Shown: one piece after another, positions 1-5,746 of the stretch
Layout of the letters: each line of letters begins with the position of its first letter
Position numbering within the stretch: the stretch's first letter is position 1
NCBI RefSeq assembly: GCF_937889215.1
Contig: NZ_CALBEX010000430.1
Location: 1-5,947, forward strand
DNA length: 5,947 bases
Origin: an uncultured Limnohabitans sp.
GTDB taxonomy: Bacteria; Pseudomonadota; Gammaproteobacteria; Burkholderiales; Burkholderiaceae_C
Direction of reading: 5' to 3'
Notes under the pieces: generated by a model
The model's database searches: none
Seen by the model: the letters and a program-made list of their open reading frames with translations, nothing else
Told to the model about the DNA's origin: nothing
Program-made: the position numbers and the translations under genes

Positions 1-1
1 A

Positions 2-2047
2 GCCCATGCCTTGCACAAAAGCGCCTTCGATCTGGCCTTTGTCCAATGCGGGGTTGATGCTGCGGCCCACGTCGTGCACGATGTCCACGCCCAAGAGCCG
101 CCACTCGCCCGTGCGGGTGTCAATTTCCACTTCGCTCACGGCAGCGCCGTAACAGTAGTAATAGAACGCACGGCCATTCAGGGTAGCGAAGTCGTATTTG
201 ATTTCGGGCGTCATGTAAAAGCCCGTGACCGACAAGCCCACACGCTCCATGTACGCTTGCTTGGTCACATCGGCCCACTTGACAGACTTGCCCTCAGGAT
301 TTGAGCCATCGTGCACTTCGTTGTTGGCAAAAGCCACGTCTTCCGGCTGGCAGCCCAGCATGCGGGCGGCCACAGGCTTCAAGCGCTCACGCATTTGCAG
401 CGTCGCGTTCATGATGGCCGCGCCGTTGATGTCGGCGCCACTCGATGCGGAAGTGGCCGAAGCATTGGGCACTTTTTGCGAGTCGGTGGCGGTGATGCGC
501 ACTTTGTCGACGCTGATGCCCAGACCATCGGCACACACCTGCGCCATCTTGGTGTTCAGGCCCTGGCCCATTTCGGTGCCACCGTGGTTGCAGCTGACCG
601 AGCCGTCCATGTAGACCACCAGCAATGCGCCGCCTTGGTTCAGGTGGGTGGCGGTGAAGCTGATGCCAAACTTCAATGGCACGAGCGACAAACCGCGCTT
701 GCGGGTTTTGCTCTTGGCGTTGAAGGCTTGCACCGCTGCGCGGCGCTCGGCGTATTTGGATTCCTGCTCCACTTGGTCGATCACCTTGTCACCCACCCAG
801 TCTTCAATGAGCTGGTTGTATTGGGTGGTCATGGTGTCGGGCGAGCCGCTGATGGCGGGGTCTTTGTAGAGGTTGAGCTTGCGCACTTCCAAGGGGTCTT
901 TGCCCAAAGTCATGGCAATCTCGTCCATCACCGTCTCGATGCCGAACATGCCTTGCGGGCCGCCGAAACCACGAAAAGCGGTGGCGCTTTGGGTGTTGGT
1001 TTTGCAGCGGTGGCTGAGCAACTTGAGCGCCGGCAGGTGGTAGGTGTTGTCGATGTGCAAGCAAGCGCGATCGTTCACTGGGCCGGAGTAATCGGTGCTG
1101 TAGCCGCAGCGTGACATGAGGGTAATGTCTGCACCCAGCACGCGGCCGGTCTCGTCAAAACCCACTTCGTAGTCGATGCGGAAATCGTGGCGCTTGCCGG
1201 TGATCGTCATGTCGTCGTCGCGGTTCACGCGCAGCTTGACGGGCTTTTGCAGCTTGAAAGCGGCCAAAGCGGCGCTTTGGCTGAAGATGCTGGCGTTGCC
1301 TTCTTTGCCACCAAAGCCGCCACCCATGCGGCGGCAAATCACCTCCACATCGTTGGTGTGCAGGTTCAGGGCGTGCGCAGCTTCGCGCTGGTTGCCGTCG
1401 GGGTGCTGGGTTGACACGTACAGCGTGAGCTGGCCGTCTTCTTTGGGCACCGCATAAGTGATCTGGCCTTCCAGATAGAACTGCTCTTGCTGGCCAGTGC
1501 GCGTGGTGCCCTTGATCTTGTGGGGCGCATTGGCAATGGCTATGGCAGCGTCACCACGCGTGATGCCCTTGGGCGGCATGATGAAGCTGTTCGCTGCCAT
1601 CGCCTCTTCCACCGTCAAGATGGGTGGCAGTTCTTTCACCAACACTTTGGCTTTGTGGGCGGCTTCGCGTGCATAGAGCATGTCGCGCGCCACGACCACG
1701 GCCACGGCCTGGCCGATGAACTCGACCTTGCCTGCGGCGAGGAACGGGTCGTCATGGATGATGGGGCCGCAGTTGTTCTCGCCGGGAATGTCTTTGGCGG
1801 TGTAGACCGCGACCACGCCGTGCTCTTTCAAAATCGCTGCGCGGTCGATGCCGTCGCCGATCAACTCGCCATGCGCCACAGGCGACAGGATGAGTGCGGC
1901 GTACAAAGTGCCCGCGTGCTCAGGGATGTCGTCGATGTAAGTGGCCGAGCCGGTGACGTGCAGGTGCGCGGACTCGTGAACGATGTCGGTGCCCTGCTGA
2001 ACGCCCGATGTGGGCAACAGGTTTTTGAGTGCGGTAGGAGCGTTCAT
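2..2047 (-). CDS. xdhB: Xanthine dehydrogenase, molybdopterin-binding subunit (partial, C-terminus beyond left edge)
   Basis: Large subunit of cytoplasmic xanthine dehydrogenase, which binds the molybdenum cofactor and oxidises hypoxanthine and xanthine to urate. It reads MNAPTALKNLLPTSG and stays open for 682 codons to the window edge. Residues matching the bovine active site, by motif spacing: Gln214 in STQH (bovine Q767), Glu249 in GGGFGGKE (E802), Arg327 in NDRACLHIDN (R880), Phe361 in TAFRGFGGPQG (F914) and Phe464 in KFGISFT (F1009). The 35- and 78-residue spacings Q-E and E-R match bovine exactly. HGGTEMGQGL and the late IEGAFVQGMG motif are also present. Glu249 plus Arg327 favours a true xanthine dehydrogenase over an aldehyde oxidase or CO dehydrogenase relative. 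The catalytic Glu (bovine E1261) and roughly 90-100 residues lie outside the window. The ATG follows the xdhA stop directly and has a good Shine-Dalgarno inside xdhA, so the two are co-transcribed. Confidence 0.97.
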   Translation of the reverse strand, partial: MNAPTALKNLLPTSGVQQGTDIVHESAHLHVTGSATYIDDIPEHAGTLYAALILSPVAHGELIGDGIDRAAILKEHGVVAVYTAKDIPGENNCGPIIHDDPFLAAGKVEFIGQAVAVVVARDMLYAREAAHKAKVLVKELPPILTVEEAMAANSFIMPPKGITRGDAAIAIANAPHKIKGTTRTGQQEQFYLEGQITYAVPKEDGQLTLYVSTQHPDGNQREAAHALNLHTNDVEVICRRMGGGFGGKEGNASIFSQSAALAAFKLQKPVKLRVNRDDDMTITGKRHDFRIDYEVGFDETGRVLGADITLMSRCGYSTDYSGPVNDRACLHIDNTYHLPALKLLSHRCKTNTQSATAFRGFGGPQGMFGIETVMDEIAMTLGKDPLEVRKLNLYKDPAISGSPDTMTTQYNQLIEDWVGDKVIDQVEQESKYAERRAAVQAFNAKSKTRKRGLSLVPLKFGISFTATHLNQGGALLVVYMDGSVSCNHGGTEMGQGLNTKMAQVCADGLGISVDKVRITATDSQKVPNASATSASSGADINGAAIMNATLQMRERLKPVAARMLGCQPEDVAFANNEVHDGSNPEGKSVKWADVTKQAYMERVGLSVTGFYMTPEIKYDFATLNGRAFYYYCYGAAVSEVEIDTRTGEWRLLGVDIVHDVGRSINPALDKGQIEGAFVQGMG

Positions 2048-3520
2048 TCAAGCCACCTCTTTCTGTTCTTCGATGAATTCCAAGGCCAGGTTGCGGGCCA
2101 CCAAAGCGCGATAAGCCCATGTAGCGCGCAAGCCGTCGCGCGCGGTGAAGCTGGCGGCAATCGCGGCATCCAAATCAGCCGCTTTCACATCAGCGGGCAA
2201 TTGACCTTCCAGCACGGCTTCCAGCTTCGGCGCGCGGCAGGGCGATGGGGCCAAGCCGTTGTAGGCCAGTTTCACGCCGCTCAACTTGCCGTCTTTCAGC
2301 GTGTAACTGATGGCGGCGCAGGTAGCTGAAATGTCTTGTTCAAAACGCTTGCTCACCTTGTGGGCGCGGAACACTTGGCCCGCCACCGGCTTGGGCAATT
2401 CGACGGCTTCGATGAACTCGCCGAGCTCCATCACGTTTTTCTTCATGCCAGTGTAGAAGTTGTCGAGCAGCACCTTGCGGGTCTTGTCGCCACAGCGCAG
2501 CACCAGGCTGGCACCCAGCGCCATCAGGCAAGGCATGGTGTCGCCAATCGGCGAGCCGTTGGCGATGTTGCCCGCCAGCGTGGCAGTGGAGCGGATGGGC
2601 GGCGAGCCAAAGCGGCGCAGCACTTCGGTGAAATCGGGGTAGGCCTGGGCCACCAGCGCTTCGACTTGCGTGAGCGACACGGCCGCGCCAATGCGCCAAG
2701 CGCTGGCGGTTTCGGTCACTTGGCGCAGCTCGGCCACGTTGCCCAAATACATGATGTGGTCTGGGCGTGAGAACTGCTTGTTCACCTGCAGGCCAATTTC
2801 GGTGCTGCCCGCCAGCAAAGTGGTGGTGGGGTTTTTCACCAAATAGTCAGCGACTTCGGCGAGGGTGGCGGGCGAGACAAATTCGTTGCCCTTTTTGGTG
2901 CGCACCACCGGCTGCACGATGATGTCGCCATCCAGGCTCAGCGTGGGCACTTTGGAGCGCTGAATTTCTTTGAGCAAAGGCACATCGGCGCTGTCGTCAA
3001 GCTTGAGCGCCGCCGGCTTGGCGCAGGCCTTGGCGGCCGATTCGATGATCGGCTTGTAGCCCGTGCAGCGGCACAGGTTGCCGCTCAGCGAATCGGTGAT
3101 TTGCTGGCGGTTGGGGGTGGGCAAAACCTGCACCAAGTTCACCAAGCTCATGACGATGCCAGGCGTGCAAAAGCCGCACTGCGAGCCGTGGCACTTGACC
3201 ATTTCTTCTTGAACAGGGTGCATGCTGCCGTCGGCTTTTTTAAGGCTCTCGACGGTTTTCACCGATTTGCCGTCCAGCGAAGGCAGCAGCTGGATACAGG
3301 CGTTGGTGGCCACATAGTCCACGCCCGTGCCAGCCGCGTTGAGTTCACCCACCATGACCACGCAAGCACCGCAATCGCCTTCGGCGCAGCCCTCTTTGGT
3401 GCCAGTGCGGTGCAGCTGCTCGCGCAGGTAATCCAGAACAGTGGTGGTGCGGCGCTTGCCTTGGGCTTCGACGATTTGGCCGTCGAGCACAAAGCGCACG
3501 GTGTTGGTGACTTGGGTCAT
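2048..3520 (-). CDS. xdhA: Xanthine dehydrogenase, small subunit with two [2Fe-2S] clusters and FAD
   Basis: Electron-transfer subunit of xanthine dehydrogenase, 490 aa, passing electrons from the molybdenum site through two iron-sulfur clusters to FAD and then NAD+. Residues 1-80 form a ferredoxin-like domain with Cys45, Cys50, Cys53 and Cys75. The second cluster domain has Cys115 and Cys118 (QCGFCTPG) and Cys150 and Cys152 (NLCRCTGY). The FAD domain spans about 210-380, with LLAGSTEIGL (235-244) and TLAGNIANGSPIGD (314-327). The CO-dehydrogenase flavoprotein C-terminal domain follows, about 385-485. Length is close to bacterial XdhA (about 460-490). The frame is open upstream to an ATG at 3718, but that extension has no family similarity, crosses the promoter region and overlaps the divergent PPK2 gene. 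MTQVTNTVRFVLDG at 3520 is the normal N-terminus. No clear Shine-Dalgarno precedes it. Confidence 0.97.
   Translation of the reverse strand: MTQVTNTVRFVLDGQIVEAQGKRRTTTVLDYLREQLHRTGTKEGCAEGDCGACVVMVGELNAAGTGVDYVATNACIQLLPSLDGKSVKTVESLKKADGSMHPVQEEMVKCHGSQCGFCTPGIVMSLVNLVQVLPTPNRQQITDSLSGNLCRCTGYKPIIESAAKACAKPAALKLDDSADVPLLKEIQRSKVPTLSLDGDIIVQPVVRTKKGNEFVSPATLAEVADYLVKNPTTTLLAGSTEIGLQVNKQFSRPDHIMYLGNVAELRQVTETASAWRIGAAVSLTQVEALVAQAYPDFTEVLRRFGSPPIRSTATLAGNIANGSPIGDTMPCLMALGASLVLRCGDKTRKVLLDNFYTGMKKNVMELGEFIEAVELPKPVAGQVFRAHKVSKRFEQDISATCAAISYTLKDGKLSGVKLAYNGLAPSPCRAPKLEAVLEGQLPADVKAADLDAAIAASFTARDGLRATWAYRALVARNLALEFIEEQKEVA
2053..2060 (-). promoter_or_regulatory. Ribosome binding site of xdhB inside the xdhA 3' end
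   Basis: On the minus strand AGAGGTGG lies six bases ahead of the xdhB ATG. GAGGTG is a six-base match to the 16S anti-Shine-Dalgarno. It is one of only two convincing ribosome sites in the window, and it fixes the xdhB start at 2047. It sits in the last codons of xdhA, so the second subunit has its own initiation signal in addition to any coupling through the abutting stop and start. Confidence 0.75.
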
Positions 3521-3555
3521 GGTGCGGGGAATGGTAAATAAACGGTAAAAGCCTG

Positions 3556-3584
3556 ATTTTAGTGAGTTGACCCCAAGATGCCCA
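3556..3584 (-). promoter_or_regulatory. Candidate sigma-70 promoter of xdhAB
   Basis: On the minus strand, TGGGCA (3584-3579, 4 of 6 to TTGACA) and TAAAAT (3561-3556, 5 of 6 to TATAAT) are separated by 17 bases. Transcription would begin near 3549, giving a leader of about 28 nt before the xdhA ATG. The -35 box lies within the left arm of the inverted repeat at 3579-3603, so a protein bound there would block it. Read by eye only; the -10 box is the stronger half. Confidence 0.4.
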
Positions 3585-3603
3585 GCCCTCCAAGCGCTGG
3601 GCA
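3579..3603. repeat. Perfect 8-bp inverted repeat in the xdhA-ppk2 intergenic region, possible operator
   Basis: TGCCCAGC (3579-3586) and GCTGGGCA (3596-3603) are exact reverse complements separated by nine bases. The element sits midway in the 144-base region between the divergent xdhA and ppk2 genes, and its left arm contains the candidate xdhA -35 box. A regulator site is the simplest reading. A terminator is unlikely: no run of T follows on either strand and there is no upstream gene to end. It does not resemble the TGTATACA element near the GntR gene, so if it is an operator it probably belongs to another protein. Confidence 0.4.
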
Positions 3604-3652
3604 CACAAATAGATCGGTGCGCCAGCGAACGGGCCGGACCTGAGAAAGTGCC

Positions 3653-3658
3653 TACACT
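3653..3658 (+). promoter_or_regulatory. Candidate -10 box of ppk2, close enough for a leaderless transcript
   Basis: TACACT (4 of 6 to TATAAT) ends six bases before the ppk2 ATG at 3665. Normal -10 to +1 spacing would put the start of transcription at or next to the A of the ATG. No good -35 hexamer is seen 16-18 bases upstream, and no Shine-Dalgarno is present. This fits a leaderless mRNA but is weak evidence alone. Confidence 0.25.
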
Positions 3659-3664
3659 GTCAGG

Positions 3665-4483
3665 ATGCAATCCAAAGACTACACCCCTTGGTATGTTTTG
3701 CCCAAGCGCAAATGCCAACTTTCGGACTTTGACACCGAGCCTCCGTCCAAAAAACTCCCCTCAAACAGTGAATTGGATGACCACTTGGTCGACATGGGCG
3801 AAAAGCTCGACAAACTGCAAAGCACCCTGCATGCAGCCAAAACACGGGGCTTGCTGGTGGTGTTTCAGGGCATGGACACGGCGGGCAAGGATGGCGTGAT
3901 CCGCAGCGTTTTCACCCATGTCAGCCCCTCGGGCGTGCGGGCCGAAGCCTTTGGCGTGCCCACTGAGCTGGAAAGCCGCCATGATTTTTTGTGGCGCATC
4001 CACGCCAAAGCACCTGCGCGTGGCGAAATGGTGATTTTCAACCGCAGCCATTACGAAGACGTGCTGGTCACCCGCGTGCGGGGCCTGATTGACGAGAAAA
4101 CCTGCCAAAAACGGTACGACAACATCCTGCACTTCGAGTCTTTGCTGCAAGACGCGGGCATCTCCGTGTTGAAGTGCTATTTGCACATCTCCAAATCCGA
4201 ACAAAAGAAACGCCTGCAAGCCCGGCTGGACGACCCGCGCAAACATTGGAAGCTGCAGCCTTCGGACTTTGACGACCGCGATCTTTGGCCCCAATTCACC
4301 CAAGCCTACGAAGAGGCCCTGAGCGCCACCAGCACGCCCGAATCGCCTTGGTATGTGGTGCCCGCCGACAGCAAGCCTTACCGCGACAGCTTCGTGGCCG
4401 GGCTGATCGTGCAGACCCTGGAAAACATGAAGCTGAAGACGCCGAAACCCAGTTTTGACCTGTCCAAAGTCAAACTGAGCTGA
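3665..4483 (+). CDS. ppk2: PPK2-family polyphosphate kinase, class III-like
   Basis: Cytoplasmic polyphosphate:nucleotide phosphotransferase of 272 aa, which uses polyphosphate to phosphorylate AMP and/or ADP. It is a single P-loop domain. Walker A is GMDTAGKDG (69-77); Walker B and the following active-site stretch is VIFNRSHYEDVLV (123-135); the lid has KKRLQARLDDPRKHW (181-195) and DFDDRDLW (201-208). The SHYED motif has Glu131 where class I enzymes (ADP-specific, SWYNRAGVE) have Asn, so class III, able to act on both AMP and ADP, is favoured. The N-terminal 60 residues are charged and helical, usual for the short form. It runs divergently from xdhA and convergently to the hydroxyisourate hydrolase gene, so it shares no operon with the purine genes. 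The start is the first ATG that gives the family N-terminus; no Shine-Dalgarno is seen. Class is inferred from motifs only. Confidence 0.95.
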   Translation: MQSKDYTPWYVLPKRKCQLSDFDTEPPSKKLPSNSELDDHLVDMGEKLDKLQSTLHAAKTRGLLVVFQGMDTAGKDGVIRSVFTHVSPSGVRAEAFGVPTELESRHDFLWRIHAKAPARGEMVIFNRSHYEDVLVTRVRGLIDEKTCQKRYDNILHFESLLQDAGISVLKCYLHISKSEQKKRLQARLDDPRKHWKLQPSDFDDRDLWPQFTQAYEEALSATSTPESPWYVVPADSKPYRDSFVAGLIVQTLENMKLKTPKPSFDLSKVKLS

Positions 4484-4529
4484 ATCTCCGTCTGGTCAAC
4501 AGACCCGTTGGGGCCGTTTCACCGGGGCC

Positions 4530-4544
4530 AAGCCTCGTTGGCTT
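4530..4544 (+). terminator. Weak hairpin after ppk2, possible terminator
   Basis: AAGCC, loop TCGTT, GGCTT forms a five-pair stem 47 bases after the ppk2 stop, immediately next to the stop of the convergent hydrolase gene. Only three T residues close the hairpin on the plus strand, and none follow on the minus strand. As a Rho-independent terminator it is marginal. The rest of the 61-base gap holds only two GGGGCC copies (4510-4515 and 4524-4529). Confidence 0.22.
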
Positions 4545-4898
4545 TCAAGACCCCCGATAAGTCGAGTAACTCCAAGGGCTGGCCAACAGGGGCACATGGT
4601 AGTGCTGGTCTTCGTGGGCGACTCCAAAGTCCAGCGACACGCGGTTCAGGAAATTGGGCTCGGGCAGTTCCACGCCTTTGGCTTTGAAGTAGTCGCTCAC
4701 ATTAAAGACCAAACGGTAAGTGCCTTTGCGCAGGCTGGCGTGGTCATACAGCATGCCGTCAGGGTTGCGCCCATCGTGGTTGAGGGTGAAGCTTTTGACC
4801 AAGGTGGCCTGCTCGCCTTGCGTGGTGTAGAGGGCCACCTGCATGCCCGCTGCGGGGCAGCCGTGCATGGTGTCCAGAACGTGTGTGCTCAATCCCAT
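4545..4898 (-). CDS. uraH: 5-hydroxyisourate hydrolase (transthyretin-like)
   Basis: Hydrolyses 5-hydroxyisourate, the unstable product of urate oxidation, to OHCU on the route to allantoin; also named hiuH. 117 aa, the normal length for a cytoplasmic form without signal peptide. Family signatures are all present: LSTHVLD with His6, the NHDGR segment with Arg44, HYHVPLL with His99 and His101, and the C-terminal YRGS that separates these hydrolases from true transthyretins. The start at 4898 gives the standard MGLSTHVLD N-terminus; only a poor Shine-Dalgarno (AAGCGAG) precedes it. It is divergent from the GntR gene across a 169-base region and convergent with ppk2, so it is probably a single-gene transcript. 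Urate oxidase and OHCU decarboxylase, which act before and after it, are not in the window. Confidence 0.96.
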   Translation of the reverse strand: MGLSTHVLDTMHGCPAAGMQVALYTTQGEQATLVKSFTLNHDGRNPDGMLYDHASLRKGTYRLVFNVSDYFKAKGVELPEPNFLNRVSLDFGVAHEDQHYHVPLLASPWSYSTYRGS

Positions 4899-4948
4899 GG
4901 TGTGCTCGCTTGTCTTGAATAGGGGTCAAAAAAGGGTGGTTTTGGCAC

Positions 4949-4962
4949 GGCTTTGAAAAGCC
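4949..4962. repeat. Inverted repeat GGCTTT-GA-AAAGCC in the divergent regulatory region
   Basis: Six-base perfect arms (4949-4954 and 4957-4962) around a two-base centre. It lies 9 bases left of a second palindrome and 22 left of TGTATACA. As RNA the two-base loop would be too tight for the full stem, so a DNA-binding role is more likely than a hairpin. Chance occurrence is possible for a site this size. Confidence 0.35.
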
Positions 4963-4970
4963 CTACAAAC

Positions 4971-4980
4971 CGGTCGACCG
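4971..4980. repeat. Perfect 10-bp palindrome CGGTCGACCG
   Basis: Self-complementary over all ten bases, placed four bases left of the TGTATACA palindrome; the two centres are 12 bases apart. It could be a second protein site or part of a composite operator for the divergent genes. No known consensus is assigned. Confidence 0.35.
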
Positions 4981-4981
4981 A

Positions 4982-4993
4982 AGTGTATACAAT
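4982..4993. promoter_or_regulatory. Candidate GntR/FCD operator centred on TGTATACA
   Basis: TGTATACA (4984-4991) is a perfect palindrome, extended to AGTGTATACAAT with one mismatched pair. Short dyads with a central GTATAC or similar core are typical targets of GntR regulators of the FadR/FCD type, and such a gene begins 75 bases to the right. The site overlaps the candidate -35 of that gene and a possible -10 (TACACT, 4987-4982 on the minus strand) of the hydrolase gene. One bound dimer could therefore control both directions. Function is inferred from position and shape. Confidence 0.5.
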
Positions 4994-5014
4994 TTTGCTT
5001 TTGGTGGCTATGAT
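4986..5014 (+). promoter_or_regulatory. Candidate promoter of the GntR gene and puuE
   Basis: TATACA (4986-4991, 4 of 6 to TTGACA) and TATGAT (5009-5014, 5 of 6 to TATAAT) are exactly 17 bases apart. Transcription would begin near 5021 with a leader of about 47 nt. The -35 box lies inside the TGTATACA palindrome, which predicts negative autoregulation if the GntR protein binds there. Confidence 0.4.
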
Positions 5015-5052
5015 TTCATCCACCGACACAAAAACACCCGGGCAAAAGCCCC

Positions 5053-5058
5053 AAGGGA
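5053..5058 (+). promoter_or_regulatory. Ribosome binding site of the GntR gene
   Basis: AAGGGA lies nine bases before the ATG at 5068 and supports that start. A small perfect hairpin, GGGC-AAAA-GCCC (5040-5051), ends one base before it and might affect ribosome access, though four pairs are few. Confidence 0.6.
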
Positions 5059-5067
5059 CCGCGAGAC

Positions 5068-5733
5068 ATGGAAACTTCCACCACGCACCACATCGTCGAA
5101 TCGCTGACCCGCGCCATCGTGGAGCACCGGCTTTTGCCTGGCTCGAAACTGGCCGAGCAAAAGCTGGCCGACCACTTTGGCGTCTCGCGCACGCTGGTGC
5201 GCCAAGCGCTGTTTCAGCTGTCGCAAAACCGCCTGATCCGTCTGGAGCCTGCTCGCGGCGCGTTTGTGGCGGCCCCCTCGGTCGAAGAAGCACAACAGGT
5301 GTTTGCCGTGCGCCGCATGCTCGAAGCCGAGATGACCCGCGCCTTTGTGCAGCAGGTCACGCCTGAGCAAATCACTGCGCTCAGAGAACACATCCAGCAA
5401 GAACGTGAGGCGGTGACGCAAGGCGACATCACCGGGCGCACCGAGTTGCTGGGCGACTTCCATGTGCGCATGGCCGAGCTCATGAACAACGACGTGCTGG
5501 ACCAAGTGCTGGGCGAGTTGATCTCGCGCTGCGCCCTGATCACGCTCATGTACCAGTCGCGCAACGAGGCCGAACACTCCACCGACGAGCATGTGGCCTT
5601 GGTGGCCGCTTTTGAGGCGAAGAACTCGGACCTGGCCGTGCGCCTGATGCACGAACACCTGCTGCACGTCGAAGCCAGCCTGACTTTTGACCGCAAAGTG
5701 CCCACGCACGACATTTCCCTGGCCTTGGCTTAA
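5068..5733 (+). CDS. GntR-family transcriptional regulator with FCD ligand domain
   Basis: DNA-binding regulator of 221 aa. Residues about 5-70 are the winged helix-turn-helix: LPGSKLAEQKLADHFGVSRT (23-42), recognition helix near VSRTLVRQAL, and wing RLEPARGAFVA. Residues about 75-205 are an all-helical FCD domain with VRRMLEAEMTR (81-91), DFHVRMAEL (130-138), DEHVALVAAFE (173-183) and MHEHLLH (194-200). His132, His175 and His197 fit the usual metal-site histidines, but the Asp normally four residues before the first His is replaced by Leu128. Its position beside the hydrolase gene and just ahead of puuE suggests that it controls purine or allantoin use and senses a pathway intermediate. HpxS of the Klebsiella hpx genes is a GntR regulator with a comparable role, but orthology is not shown. 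It has a good Shine-Dalgarno and a probable operator upstream. Confidence 0.93.
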   Translation: METSTTHHIVESLTRAIVEHRLLPGSKLAEQKLADHFGVSRTLVRQALFQLSQNRLIRLEPARGAFVAAPSVEEAQQVFAVRRMLEAEMTRAFVQQVTPEQITALREHIQQEREAVTQGDITGRTELLGDFHVRMAELMNNDVLDQVLGELISRCALITLMYQSRNEAEHSTDEHVALVAAFEAKNSDLAVRLMHEHLLHVEASLTFDRKVPTHDISLALA

Positions 5734-5746
5734 ATCGCAAACGACC

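Noticed and set aside
311..1114. Long plus-strand open frames of 267 and 280 codons (311-1114, 1487-2329) opposite xdhB and xdhA
   Set aside because: They are antisense shadows of strongly recognised xdh genes; their His/Ala/Gly/Val-rich translations match no family and are typical of reading a high-GC gene backwards.
3521..3718. N-terminal extension of xdhA to an ATG at 3718
   Set aside because: The extra 66 residues show no XdhA similarity, run across the promoter region and overlap the 5' end of ppk2; MTQVTNTVRF at 3520 is the family start.
3721..4273. The 13-base sequence TTCGGACTTTGAC occurs twice in ppk2 (3721-3733 and 4261-4273), 540 bases apart
   Set aside because: Both copies encode the same short SDFD peptide in frame and the flanks differ; this is most simply shared codon choice.
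3761..4303. Minus-strand open frame of 180 codons opposite ppk2
   Set aside because: The plus strand carries the full PPK2 motifs; the reverse reading has no family features.
4510..4529. Two GGGGCC copies in the ppk2-uraH gap as a terminator stem
   Set aside because: Only GGCC can pair with GGCC, the outer TTGG and CCAA cannot pair in the same register, and no T run follows.
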